This document shows, one piece after another, positions 52,957 to 61,678 of a stretch of DNA of 64,000 nucleotides (its first letter is position 1; each line of letters starts with the position of its first letter). The notes below the pieces were generated by a model. The model made no database searches. It was given only the letters and a program-made list of their open reading frames with translations, and was not told where the DNA came from. Location: contig JBNLDC010000074.1 in NCBI GenBank assembly GCA_050304135.1, positions 1 to 64,000 on the forward strand, in the 5' to 3' direction. Source of the stretch: JAFGNB01 sp050304135. Lineage in GTDB: Bacteria > Fibrobacterota > Chitinivibrionia > Chitinivibrionales > Chitinispirillaceae. The position numbers were made by a program, and so were the translations under genes.

Positions 52957-54182
52957 TTGAGCTGCCCGGGTTGTGCGGCGCGGGTACGGCGGCGGACAAC
53001 GAGGAGAGAGATGTACGTCATGTACGGGAGCAATCGTGCTATAAGCGGTTCACGGATGACAATTGCTTTTGACGGGCAGACCTCCTGGCAGCAGTAACAC
53101 CTGATGCAGCTGTGATAATCGTACACCGGCGGCTTTGCTTTCACCGGATGTACCAATGCAGGGGGACTCACCGGGCAGACCATTGCGCAGCGTCCACAGC
53201 GGGTGCACTCCCGTTTGCGGATGACCGGTCGCGGCAGAAAGAACCGCTTGACATGTCTCAAAATGCCGTCGGGACGGAACCGTACCGGTGCAGCCCGGAC
53301 AACGTTAAACGTATGATCTATGAAGTCGTCGACCGGATCGCCGACACAATCGATTTTCTCCGGATCACTCACCCCGAGACCAGTCCGCACCGCCGCGGTA
53401 ATCGTCGGGACATACGCGATATCAAGCGCCATCAACCTGCAGGCGATGGTATCGAGCGCCACCGGATCGGTCGAGAAGAGCAACACCCCCAGGTTGTTTA
53501 TCGTTCCGCTCTGCGGCCCGTTGCCCTCCATAGCCTCAACCGCATCCATGACGTGCAGTCGTGGTCGTACGCAGGTTGCGATATCTGCCAGCAGGTTCGA
53601 AAAATCGTAGACATCCGGGAAGCGTGCATGACTGGCCCCTTTCTGCGTTCCCGGTACGCAGCCGAAGCAGTTTTTTACAGCTCCCGTCATCCGGGTCAGG
53701 CCATGCGTTTTGAGTTTCGGCAGGTTGATCACTCCATCAGCCGCTACCACGGCTTTCGCCAGACGCAACCGCTTACCGGCGATTCCCTCCGGGAAGGAAA
53801 CCTCTACAGCCTCTTCGAACGGATCAAGTGTTACCGGAAGTGAATGCAGCGCCTCCTCATAGCCGCATTTGCGCATATTCCGCACCGCATTGGGCAGACC
53901 GGCAGAAGAGTCACCATACTGCAACAGTGCTCCAGTCGCTACGAACTCGGAGACAACCGCCCGTAAAACCGCAGGATGGGTAACTACACCCTTCGCCGGA
54001 TCAGTTCCCCAGAGCACATTCGGTTTGAAAACAATCCGCTCTCCGCTACGGGCGAACACCCCTGCACCACCAAGCAGACCGATTCCCCGCTTCACCGCAC
54101 GATCAACCTCTTCCTGCAGATAGGAAGCACATCGAACTACCGCCACTGTCGCCCGGGAACTGGTTCCGGTTTTCTCAGTCAT
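52953..54182 (-). CDS. DUF362 protein with C-terminal 2x[4Fe-4S] ferredoxin domain
   Basis: The ATG at 54182 (AAGGGAA upstream) is used; the frame is open to 54236. The 409-aa product has a DUF362 domain (residues about 10-310; VVRCASYLQEEVDRAVKRG, VFKPNVLWGTDPAKG, VINLPKLKTHGLTRMTGAVKNCFGCVPGTQKG) and a bacterial-type ferredoxin domain with two clusters: CTRCGRCAMVCP and CIRCYCCQEVCP (about 340-395). DUF362 proteins are iron-sulfur proteins of poorly known function. Here the domain starts the minus-strand run into the ligase and the two radical SAM genes, so electron delivery to the radical SAM clusters is a reasonable inference. Confidence 0.85.
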   Translation of the reverse strand: MTEKTGTSSRATVAVVRCASYLQEEVDRAVKRGIGLLGGAGVFARSGERIVFKPNVLWGTDPAKGVVTHPAVLRAVVSEFVATGALLQYGDSSAGLPNAVRNMRKCGYEEALHSLPVTLDPFEEAVEVSFPEGIAGKRLRLAKAVVAADGVINLPKLKTHGLTRMTGAVKNCFGCVPGTQKGASHARFPDVYDFSNLLADIATCVRPRLHVMDAVEAMEGNGPQSGTINNLGVLLFSTDPVALDTIACRLMALDIAYVPTITAAVRTGLGVSDPEKIDCVGDPVDDFIDHTFNVVRAAPVRFRPDGILRHVKRFFLPRPVIRKRECTRCGRCAMVCPVSPPALVHPVKAKPPVYDYHSCIRCYCCQEVCPSKAIVIREPLIARLLPYMTYISLLVVRRRTRAAQPGQLK

Positions 54183-54245
54183 AAAAAGTATTCCCTTTCG
54201 TGCCGGGTCCCCGCGAGGATGTACTGCACGTATCAATCATCTGTT

Positions 54246-54635
54246 TCATTCTTCTCGCTCCGCCCTCTCCGGTCCAAGGGGCCAGAGTTCGGATTCACTC
54301 TCTCTGCCAAACGGCGGAGAGCCCGCACTCAGATACATGAGTACCACGGTACCATCATTGACCAGTCCGTGCACCGTATCGGAAGGAATAAAAACGGTAT
54401 CCCCCGGTTGTACCCGTTCCGTCTGCTCCCCTACCTGCATCAATCCTTCGCCGCTGATAATAAAATAACTCTGTTCAGTGGCGTGACGGTGAAGATGCTG
54501 CCTGCCTCCGGGAGACATTTCCACCAGAGAAGTCGTGAGATGCCGTGCTCCGGCAGTCGATTCCGCGACAAGCAACCAGGAAGTGATTCCATCGCGCTGA
54601 TACCGCGGCGCACTTTTTTTCTTCAGTATATTCAT
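54246..54635 (-). CDS. cupin-domain protein
   Basis: The 129-aa product is a single cupin barrel: GGRQHLHRHATEQSYFIISGEG (first motif, G-x5-HxH-x3-E) and PGDTVFIPSDTVHGLVNDG (second motif, with His), so a metal-binding three-residue set H-H-E-H is complete. It follows an ACGGAG site. It lies just upstream (64 bases) of the DUF362 gene on the same strand, so it may be cotranscribed with the radical SAM cluster. Small cupins can be sugar isomerases, dioxygenases or sensors; no further call is possible. A MITE lies immediately upstream (54673), so its promoter may have been changed. Confidence 0.85.
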   Translation of the reverse strand: MNILKKKSAPRYQRDGITSWLLVAESTAGARHLTTSLVEMSPGGRQHLHRHATEQSYFIISGEGLMQVGEQTERVQPGDTVFIPSDTVHGLVNDGTVVLMYLSAGSPPFGRESESELWPLGPERAEREE

Positions 54636-54672
54636 TGTTTCACACTCCGTTTGATAGAGTATTTTAACTATC

Positions 54673-54925
54673 GACGATGTCCCAAAGTTGGTGGCAAAAC
54701 CATTTGAATTGTTGCAATGTCACTTAACTTCTCCCCCTCCCTGGCATCCCTCCCCCGTTTACGGTAGAGGGAAATTGATTTTACTCTGTTTCTGTTCCCC
54801 TCTCCCGTAAACGGGGGAGGGGCAGGGGTGGGGGTTGAGAAATACGAATAGTAATTTATCAAATTATTGTTCGAACCATTTTTTCTATTTGAAAACAAGT
54901 CTGCCACCAACTTCGGGACGACGTC
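54673..54925. mobile_element. non-coding MITE with 24-bp terminal inverted repeats and 8-bp target duplications
   Basis: The element begins GACGATGTCCCAAAG (then TTGGTGGCA) and ends in the inverse of GACGTCGTCCCGAAG (then TTGGTGGCA): 24-bp TIRs with 3 mismatches. It is flanked by exact TAACTATC duplications (54665-54672 and 54926-54933). The 253-bp interior has no gene but holds an inner palindrome (CCCTCCCCCGTTTACGG ... CCCGTAAACGGGGGAGG, about 54745-54817). The 8-bp duplication suits IS256-like or related transposases, but no transposase gene is in the window, so it would be mobilised in trans. Confidence 0.85.
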
Positions 54926-54972
54926 TAACTATCCAAGAGAAATCGCCATTACTGTACTTTGTATAATTTCAT

Positions 54973-55037
54973 GTCATCCCGAACCGGCTCCGCAATGCTA
55001 TGGAGGATAGGCTGCGGCGAAGGCAGGTCGGGGTGAC
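54973..55037. repeat. GTCATCCC/GGGGTGAC hairpin repeat
   Basis: GTCATCCCGAAC ... GGTCGGGGTGAC are inverted ends of a 65-base segment with no reading frame, of the common dispersed GTCATTCC/GGAATGAC type. It lies 48 bases after the MITE and 57 bases before thpR. A perfect 14-nt palindrome CTATCCCGGGATAG (55047-55060) follows. Confidence 0.5.
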
Positions 55038-55093
55038 GGCACGCCGTCTATCCCGGGATAGTTACTAACACCTTCACGAAATCAGCACCTGCC

Positions 55094-55648
55094 ATGAAAC
55101 GTCTTTTCCTCGCAATCGATTTGCCAGAACGAATTATCGACGATATCAGCGCCACCTATTCTGCCATTCCCGGAGTCCGGTGGATACAGGAGGAACAGTT
55201 ACATCTCACGCTCCGTTTTTTCGGTGAACTGCCGGGAGATCGTGAATCGGCGCTTGTAAAAGTTCTCTCGACCGTTTCAGCCCGGCCGTTTTCCCTCCGG
55301 GTGAAGGGAACCGGTTACTTCCCTCCCCGTGGTGAAGCACGGGTTTTATGGGTGGGAATCGATCAGGAACCGGCGCTGCCCCGTCTTGTTTCAGCAATTG
55401 AATCCGATGTGGTGCGTGCCGGATTCAAACGGGAGCCACGCAAATTCACCGGACACGTCACCGTTGCCCGTTGCAGCCATGCCCCTTCCGACCGTCTGGC
55501 ACAGTACCTTGTAGCCAACAGTCTCTTTACCACCGAATCATTTGAGGTGAATGCATTTCACCTCTATACGAGCCATCTGGGGAAAAACCACGCGACCTAC
55601 ACCCGGGAGGTATCGTTCACTCTGGGTAAAAGTGGTTCACCGCTTTAA
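55094..55648 (+). CDS. thpR: RNA 2',3'-cyclic phosphodiesterase ThpR (2H family)
   Basis: 2H phosphoesterase that opens RNA 2',3'-cyclic phosphates. The 184-aa product shows both catalytic HxT[LV] motifs, QLHLTLRFFG (about residues 35-44) and TGHVTVARC (about 118-126), in the expected two-lobed fold, with the usual N-terminus MKRLFLAIDLPE. No clear Shine-Dalgarno sequence precedes the ATG. It shares its last 12 bases with the convergent PHP gene (both stops overlap). Family certain; physiological RNA substrate unknown. Confidence 0.92.
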   Translation: MKRLFLAIDLPERIIDDISATYSAIPGVRWIQEEQLHLTLRFFGELPGDRESALVKVLSTVSARPFSLRVKGTGYFPPRGEARVLWVGIDQEPALPRLVSAIESDVVRAGFKREPRKFTGHVTVARCSHAPSDRLAQYLVANSLFTTESFEVNAFHLYTSHLGKNHATYTREVSFTLGKSGSPL

Positions 55649-56347
55649 TTTGCGCCGTTCCTCAACAAAGGCGAACGCGCTGGCGGCATCCCGGTTGACA
55701 ATAAGCTCACGCGGAAAACCGGTCTGCTCCAGCAGCGGTGCTACCGAACGATCATCGCCTAGTTCAAGGATCGCATGTGTATCACTGTTGACCGCGACAC
55801 GGCACCCGGCATCCCTGCATGCGGCAAGAATCGCCATCGCCTCCTCAACAGTACTGCGTTCGTAGAGAACTTTGGAATTGTTCAGCTCCAGTGCGACACC
55901 GTGCCGGGCGGCAACAGCCGCGAGTTTCCGGTAGTCAACCGGGTAGGCTGCATCATTGGGATGCGTGATACAATCGACCTGCGGATTATTCTCGATCACC
56001 GCAATGAGCGTTTCGGTACAGGTCTCCCGTGTACACTCTTTGGGGAAATTATGATGCATCCCGCAGAGAACGATATCCATAAACGGCAGGCAGGCATGCG
56101 GCAGATCGATGGTTCCCTTTTCGTCAAGGACATTGCACTCAATCCCTTTCAGAACAGTCACCCGCGGATCAGGAGAGACAAACCGTTCAAAAAAAACCGA
56201 CGTGATTCTCCCTCCCACCGTCCGGCCGTGATCCGTAACCGCGAACCCTTTCATCCCCAGTTCACCCGCCCGCGCCACCAGCTCAAGGATGGTGTGCAGA
56301 CCGCACAGACTGAACAGAGAATGAACATGAAAATCAACTTCCAGCAC
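55637..56347 (-). CDS. PHP-domain phosphoesterase (YcdX-like)
   Basis: The 236-aa product begins LEVDFHVHSLFSLCG, the PHP motif I (HVHS) with later metal ligands in AVTDHG (motif II), GIECNVLDEKG and CGMHHNFP (motif III) and VNSDTHAILELGDD (motif IV), so the trinuclear metal site is complete. The PHP family covers histidinol phosphatase, YcdX-type phosphatases and polymerase domains. The short single-domain form resembles YcdX. The start is GTG (AAGGAG, 6 bases). It overlaps the thpR stop by 12 bases. It lies 78 bases downstream of the ppdK stop on the same strand. Confidence 0.85.
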   Translation of the reverse strand: MLEVDFHVHSLFSLCGLHTILELVARAGELGMKGFAVTDHGRTVGGRITSVFFERFVSPDPRVTVLKGIECNVLDEKGTIDLPHACLPFMDIVLCGMHHNFPKECTRETCTETLIAVIENNPQVDCITHPNDAAYPVDYRKLAAVAARHGVALELNNSKVLYERSTVEEAMAILAACRDAGCRVAVNSDTHAILELGDDRSVAPLLEQTGFPRELIVNRDAASAFAFVEERRKLKR

Positions 56348-56425
56348 AACGACTCCTTCATGAAAAAGGCAGGGCCACGATAGCGCAGCCCCGCCCTGAA
56401 CAAATACTGCATTACCGGTGACGTG

Positions 56426-59419
56426 CTACCGTTTCTTTTTTCCGGCACTCTTTTTCGTCACCTTCTTCACCGCTTTTTTGGCTACTTTCTTCACCACCTT
56501 TTTGGCGGCCTTTTTTACCGGCACTTTCTTTGCGGCAGCTTTTTTGGGAGCTGGTTTTTTAGCCACCGTTTTCTTTGCCGCCTTCTTCACTACCTTTTTT
56601 TTCGCAACCGGTTTCTTTACTGACGTTTTCCTTACTGCACTCTTTTTTACCGCGTTCCACTTTGCCGGTTTTTTTGCCGCAGATTTGGCAGCAGCCAGTT
56701 TCTCCTCAACCGCAGCCTGTGCCGCCGCAAGCCGTGCAATCGGTACCCTGAAGGGTGAGCAAGAAACATAGTTCATCCCAATAGCGTGGCAGAACTTGAC
56801 GGAGTCTGCATCTCCACCGTGTTCACCACAGATACCGACTTTCAGCGCAGGGCGTGTTGCACGACCGCGGGTGATTCCGGTACGGATCAGTTCGCCCACA
56901 CCTTCCGTATCGATAGTCTGGAACGGATCAGCAGGAAGGATTTTACCGTTGATGTAATCAGTCAGAAATCCACCGATATCGTCGCGGGAGAACCCGAAGC
57001 TCATCTGGGTAAGGTCATTGGTCCCGAACGAGAAGAACTCTGCCACTTCGGCCATTTTATTCGCCGTCAGAGCAGCACGCGGAATCTCGATCATGGTACC
57101 GAACATGAACGAAATCTTTTTGAGACCGAGAGCAGTGCACACCTCTTTGTAAACTGAATCCACGAGTTCTTTCTGGTTCGCCAGTTCGTTGGCGGTACAG
57201 GTAACCGGAATCATGATTTCAGGAAACGCCTTTTTTCCCTCTTTAATGAGTTCACCAGCAGCAGTAAGGATCGCACGAATCTGCATTTCCGAAACTTCAG
57301 GGTACGTCACCCCGAGACGCACCCCGCGATGCCCGAGCATCGGATTGCTCTCCCGGAGGCTCTCACCCCGTTTTTTCACCTCGTCAACACTGATACCGAG
57401 CTCCGCTGCCATGGTGGCGATTTTATCTTCGCTGTGCGGAACGAATTCATGCAGGGGTGGATCAAGCAGCCTGATGGTGATCGGCAGTCCGCCGAGCACC
57501 TCCATGGTCGCCTTCATGTCTTTTTTAACAAATACCGACAGCTCGGCAAGTGCAGCCTTGCGTTCTTCGAGCGTGCCGCTCATAATCATCTTGCGCAGCA
57601 GAAAGAGCGGCTTGTCGCTTCCTTCACCGTAAAACATGTGTTCGGTACGGAATAGTCCGATACCTTCGGCACCGAACTGGACCGCTTTACGGGTATCATT
57701 CGGCGTGTCGGCATTGGTCCTGATTTTAAGCACCCGAACCTTGTCGCAGAGTTTCATCAGGTCGCGATACGATTGATTATGTTCAAGATCGACATCCACC
57801 AGTTTCAGATGTCCCTGGTAGAGAAGCCCTTTGGTTCCATTGAGTGAGATCCAGTCACCTTCATTCACCGTGACTCCTGATTTGGTCGTCACGCTCGTCT
57901 CGCCCACCTCGATATCGGAACACCCCACCACACAGCACTTTCCCCAGCCACGGGCAACAAGTGCCGCATGCGACGTCATGCCGCCTTTGGAGGTAAGAAT
58001 CGCCTCGGCCTTGTGCATGCCGTCAACATCTTCGGGGGAGGTTTCCTCACGGACAAGAATCACTTTTTCACCGCGGGCGGCCCACGCGACCGCCGCTTCG
58101 GAGGAAAACACCGCCCTTCCACTGGCGCCGCCCGGTCCCGCCGGAAGTCCCTTGGCTATGGGCGTCATCGTTTTTTCCGCAACGGGATCAATCATGGGAA
58201 GCAGCAGTTCCACCAGCTGATTGGGCCCCACGCGCATGAGTGCGGTTTCAGCATCAATCATTCTCTTTTTGTGCATTTCAGTGGCCATCCGCACCGCAGC
58301 AACACCGTTGCGTTTTCCGACACGACACTGCAGCATGAAAAGCTTGCCGTCTTCGATTGTAAACTCGATGTCCTGCATGTCGTGATAATGTTTCTCGAGC
58401 CCCTGCTGAATTTTGAAGAGCTCCTTATAGCAGGCGGGAAACGACTCTTCGAGTGTGGGCAGATCCCTGCTGTGATCGTTCTTTGAATAGTTGTTGATTG
58501 GAGAAGGCGTGCGGATACCGGCAACGACATCCTCACCCTGCGCATTGATGAGATATTCACCGTAGAACTGGTTCTCGCCGGTTCCGGGGTTTCGGGTGAA
58601 GGCGACACCGGTCGCACTGTTCTCTCCCATATTGCCGAACACCATGGTCTGTACATTAACGGCGGTTCCCCATTCGTCCGGAATACGTTCAATACGACGA
58701 TAGTCAATTGCGCGCTTGCCGTTCCAGCTCATGAACACAGCACCGATACCACCCCAAAGCTGCTCCATCGGTGTTTCCGGAAACGGTTTCCCGAGTACAT
58801 CAAACACAATCTGCTTGAATTCACCAACCAGTGCTTTAAGATCATCGGCCGTGAGTTCGGTGTCAAGCTGATACCCGTTGGCTTTTTTTACCGCACCAAG
58901 TCGTTCATCGAGAATTTTGCGAATACCTTTTCCGTTTTTCGGTTCAATCCCTGCGGCTTTTTCCATAACTACATCCGCGTACATCATTACCAGCCTGCGG
59001 TACGCATCGTAGGCAAACCGTGGATTGCCGGTTTTTTCGATCAGTCCCTGAATCGTGTCGTCATTCAGACCGATATTCAGAACGGTATCCATCATACCCG
59101 GCATGGAGCGTCTCGCTCCGCTGCGGACCGAAAGAAGCAGCGGATTTTTCGTGTCCCCGAACTTTTTCCCCATTATTTTTTCAACTTTTGCAAGCGCGGC
59201 GCCAACCTGACCGGTAAGTTCCTTCGGGTAGGACTTTTTGTGGTCGTAGTAATAGGTGCAGACCTCGGTCGTGATGGTAAATCCCGGAGGTACCGGTAAT
59301 TTTAGCGCCGGATGGCCCGCCATTTCAGCAAGGTTGGCACCTTTGCCGCCTAGAAGATTTTTCATGGATTCATTACCGTCGGCCTTGCCGCCACCGAAAA
59401 AATAGACGTACTTCGCCAT
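56426..59419 (-). CDS. ppdK: pyruvate phosphate dikinase with a lysine-rich histone-H1-like C-terminal tail
   Basis: PPDK interconverts pyruvate + ATP + Pi and PEP + AMP + PPi, in anaerobes often as a PPi-linked glycolytic step. The ATG at 59419 (GGAGGTAGGG upstream) gives MAKYVYFFGGGKADGN, the family start. The 997-aa product has the nucleotide domain, the swivelling phosphohistidine loop GGMTSHAALVARGWGK with the catalytic His, and the C-terminal TIM barrel with GICGEHGGDADS (catalytic Cys). The family is about 870-900 aa. Here about 86 residues follow the barrel: from KSAAKKPAKWNAVKK to KKSAGKKKR, 37 Lys in 86, in K-K-x/A-A-K-K units like histone H1 and HU tails. The stop is at the very end of the tail and the repeats are in frame. 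The tail is seen; its role is unknown. Confidence 0.95.
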   Translation of the reverse strand: MAKYVYFFGGGKADGNESMKNLLGGKGANLAEMAGHPALKLPVPPGFTITTEVCTYYYDHKKSYPKELTGQVGAALAKVEKIMGKKFGDTKNPLLLSVRSGARRSMPGMMDTVLNIGLNDDTIQGLIEKTGNPRFAYDAYRRLVMMYADVVMEKAAGIEPKNGKGIRKILDERLGAVKKANGYQLDTELTADDLKALVGEFKQIVFDVLGKPFPETPMEQLWGGIGAVFMSWNGKRAIDYRRIERIPDEWGTAVNVQTMVFGNMGENSATGVAFTRNPGTGENQFYGEYLINAQGEDVVAGIRTPSPINNYSKNDHSRDLPTLEESFPACYKELFKIQQGLEKHYHDMQDIEFTIEDGKLFMLQCRVGKRNGVAAVRMATEMHKKRMIDAETALMRVGPNQLVELLLPMIDPVAEKTMTPIAKGLPAGPGGASGRAVFSSEAAVAWAARGEKVILVREETSPEDVDGMHKAEAILTSKGGMTSHAALVARGWGKCCVVGCSDIEVGETSVTTKSGVTVNEGDWISLNGTKGLLYQGHLKLVDVDLEHNQSYRDLMKLCDKVRVLKIRTNADTPNDTRKAVQFGAEGIGLFRTEHMFYGEGSDKPLFLLRKMIMSGTLEERKAALAELSVFVKKDMKATMEVLGGLPITIRLLDPPLHEFVPHSEDKIATMAAELGISVDEVKKRGESLRESNPMLGHRGVRLGVTYPEVSEMQIRAILTAAGELIKEGKKAFPEIMIPVTCTANELANQKELVDSVYKEVCTALGLKKISFMFGTMIEIPRAALTANKMAEVAEFFSFGTNDLTQMSFGFSRDDIGGFLTDYINGKILPADPFQTIDTEGVGELIRTGITRGRATRPALKVGICGEHGGDADSVKFCHAIGMNYVSCSPFRVPIARLAAAQAAVEEKLAAAKSAAKKPAKWNAVKKSAVRKTSVKKPVAKKKVVKKAAKKTVAKKPAPKKAAAKKVPVKKAAKKVVKKVAKKAVKKVTKKSAGKKKR

Positions 59420-59767
59420 ATGCCCTACCTCCACGTAATTTGTTGAAAAAATGCAGGATGGATTGATTATTTGCTTGAACCGGGTGATTTACTATCGTTG
59501 CAGCCGTACCAAGGTGGACAACCACTCGATGCAAAAAGAAAGCAGTAAAATATATATCATCATAGCAGGGGCCGGCAAGCTTCGGAAATCGGAAAATACC
59601 CCGGTACTACCGTAAAAATCCCGGCAAATCACTTTTTAAAAACCCGAACGCAGAAGCGGTTTCATTCGCAGTGCATCCTGCTTATCCCGTACTTGCGGCC
59701 ACTACGCATGCTCAACCGGTTTTCAATTGAACAGACCGGTGCCATGATGGTAGATTGTAGTACTGTT
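59420..59767. other. divergent intergenic region between ppdK and the GH57-like operon
   Basis: About 350 bases containing both promoter regions. The plus-strand frame is open from a TTG at 59693, but the family N-terminus begins at 59768, so the DNA in between is treated as leader. I see no RNA gene or strong hairpin. Confidence 0.4.
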
Positions 59768-61678
59768 ATGAAACGCCACACCCTTGCACTTCTGCTACAC
59801 CCGTATAAAAACGGTCTTGTTTCGCCCTCCCTGCTCAGGGAATCGATCACCCGTTTTTTTACCGAACTTTTCGCACTGCAGCAGCAGTATCCGCAGTTGC
59901 GTTTCAACCTGGTTATTCCCGGGTATATACTCGAAGCAGCCGATGCCATGCTCCTCGCCCAGCTGCGGGACCTCGGTAAACGAACTATTGTTGAGCTGAT
60001 AGGTACCGGTTATACCGAACCATTTCTGAGTTTTTCTCCTCCGGAACTTACGGTGAAAAACATTCGCCGCGGTATGCAGGTGATCGAGGAATTGACCGGG
60101 CTGGTGCCGCACGGTTTTCTACCGCCCTTTTCGAACTGGGAACCGTCGTTTATCGCGCATCTGCGCGATTTCGGAATGCGCTATGTGCTGCTTTCCAACG
60201 AACTCTTTACCGATGAGACCAGCACCGCCTGCGGATACTGGGTCACCGAACATGCGGGAAGTTCCATCGGTCTGATCGGTACCAATGTGCTCAACCCGTT
60301 CCAGCCGCAACCTGATTTCATCGAGTGCCTCAGGGCGTTATACGCGAATAACAGCACCCCGCAAGAGGAACCGTTTGTTGTTCTCCACTACCTGCTGCCG
60401 CTCTGCAGCCCGAAAACCGATGACGCCCAGAAATTTTTCAGGAATACCGTCGAGGAGATTGAAAAACATCTCCTGAACTTTCAACCGGCGTGTCTGAGTG
60501 ATATTCTCGGTAATGTCGGTCCGGTCGGTATGCAGTATATCCCCACCAGCCTTCAGATGGGGCGCCGTGGCACCGTGGATCTTCATTTTCTCAACTACCT
60601 GTTCTCTTTTGATCAGATCGGTTTCATGCAGCGGAAACTGCTCGATATCTACGGCCGTTTCCAGACGGGTACTGAAACGCGCAGCGCCGCAGGCCTGCTC
60701 CGGGAGCTCTACTTTCTGCAGGACATCAACCGGTTCCTGCCTGGAAATGAATCAGGATTCGAGGTCGCCACCGACCGCGAGGCCACCTATGCACGCCTGA
60801 TTGCCGTTGACCGGGAAATCAGCAGCAACCGGAAAAACGACGGTGGTCGGGTAAGTACCAGTGATTTTCTGCACAACGGCGGAAAAACCATTACTCTTTC
60901 GAACAGTGCGATAAAACTGCACATCAGTCATCTTACCGGAGGGCAGATCATCGGGTGCGACCTCCGTCGCGCCTGTGTCAATCTCTGCAGTGTTTACAAC
61001 CCAACGCGGCGCAAACAACCCGACATAATTGTCCCCGATGCTTCCCGCACCTGGTTTCTCGACCGGATTCTTCCGGAAAACATTACCGAGACCAATCACG
61101 AGTGTCTATTTACCGGTGATACGGCCGATTTTCATGCCGGTGATTTCGATTACAAAATTCGCACCACTCCAGGTGGCATGAGCGTAAGCCTGGTCCGGAC
61201 CGGCTCCTACCAGCGCGATGAACGTCTCTACCCCCTGCGTATAGAGAAAGTTTTCACCATCGAACATGAACATCCGGACATTCCGTTTGTCTACCAGCTC
61301 AGCAACCCCGCACTGATGACGTCGCGTTTTATCTTCGCAACCGAACTCAACCTCTACCTGCCTGGATGCGCCTCCGGGCAGGTATTCCTGAAATCGGGAA
61401 AAACACGCTACGACCATGCGGGCAAACAACTGCTTCGTCTTCCCGGCGGAACAGCATGGGAGCTGGACGATATGAAAAGCGGTATCACCCTTGTCGTTCA
61501 GACACAGAAACCGGCAACACTCTGGTGCCTGCCCTATCCTCCGCAGGAGAATTCCGAGGGGCTCCGGATCATTCTCAGCTGGCCCATCACCCTTGAGCCG
61601 AGTTCACATTTCAAGATTCTCGGAAAAATCTCCTGTAAATCTCCCCGACGGGAAAGCGGAGGTACCGATGCGGTCTGA
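59768..61678 (+). CDS. GH57-like (4-alpha-glucanotransferase/DUF1925-DUF1926 type) protein with degenerate active-site motifs
   Basis: The start ATG at 59768 gives MKRHTLALLLHPYKNG, aligned with the family N-terminus (usually H-F-H-Q-P-V-G-N). The 636-aa length fits the family. GH57 is recognised from IVELIGTGYTEPFLSFSPPE, IRRGMQVIEELTGLVPHGFL and NWEPSFIAHLRDFGMRYVLL, and the C-terminal beta-sandwich from WELDDMKSGITLVVQ and TLWCLPYPPQ. But the motif that carries the nucleophile Glu in this family (L-x-E-R-V-W) reads LPPFSNW here, and the HQP motif is lost, so it is probably inactive as a glucanotransferase or has changed its chemistry. It is first of four plus-strand genes; its last 11 bases overlap the STAS gene. 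The parts still present are seen; inactivity is inference. Confidence 0.65.
   Translation: MKRHTLALLLHPYKNGLVSPSLLRESITRFFTELFALQQQYPQLRFNLVIPGYILEAADAMLLAQLRDLGKRTIVELIGTGYTEPFLSFSPPELTVKNIRRGMQVIEELTGLVPHGFLPPFSNWEPSFIAHLRDFGMRYVLLSNELFTDETSTACGYWVTEHAGSSIGLIGTNVLNPFQPQPDFIECLRALYANNSTPQEEPFVVLHYLLPLCSPKTDDAQKFFRNTVEEIEKHLLNFQPACLSDILGNVGPVGMQYIPTSLQMGRRGTVDLHFLNYLFSFDQIGFMQRKLLDIYGRFQTGTETRSAAGLLRELYFLQDINRFLPGNESGFEVATDREATYARLIAVDREISSNRKNDGGRVSTSDFLHNGGKTITLSNSAIKLHISHLTGGQIIGCDLRRACVNLCSVYNPTRRKQPDIIVPDASRTWFLDRILPENITETNHECLFTGDTADFHAGDFDYKIRTTPGGMSVSLVRTGSYQRDERLYPLRIEKVFTIEHEHPDIPFVYQLSNPALMTSRFIFATELNLYLPGCASGQVFLKSGKTRYDHAGKQLLRLPGGTAWELDDMKSGITLVVQTQKPATLWCLPYPPQENSEGLRIILSWPITLEPSSHFKILGKISCKSPRRESGGTDAV

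Noticed and set aside
54668..54910. 80-codon frame across the MITE
   Set aside because: It covers the inverted repeats and the inner palindrome; the Pro/Gly/Arg-rich text comes from the repeats.
54973..55060. CRISPR-like array made of the short palindromes around 49.2 kb and 55.0 kb
   Set aside because: No regularly spaced direct repeats with unique spacers anywhere in the window, and no cas genes.
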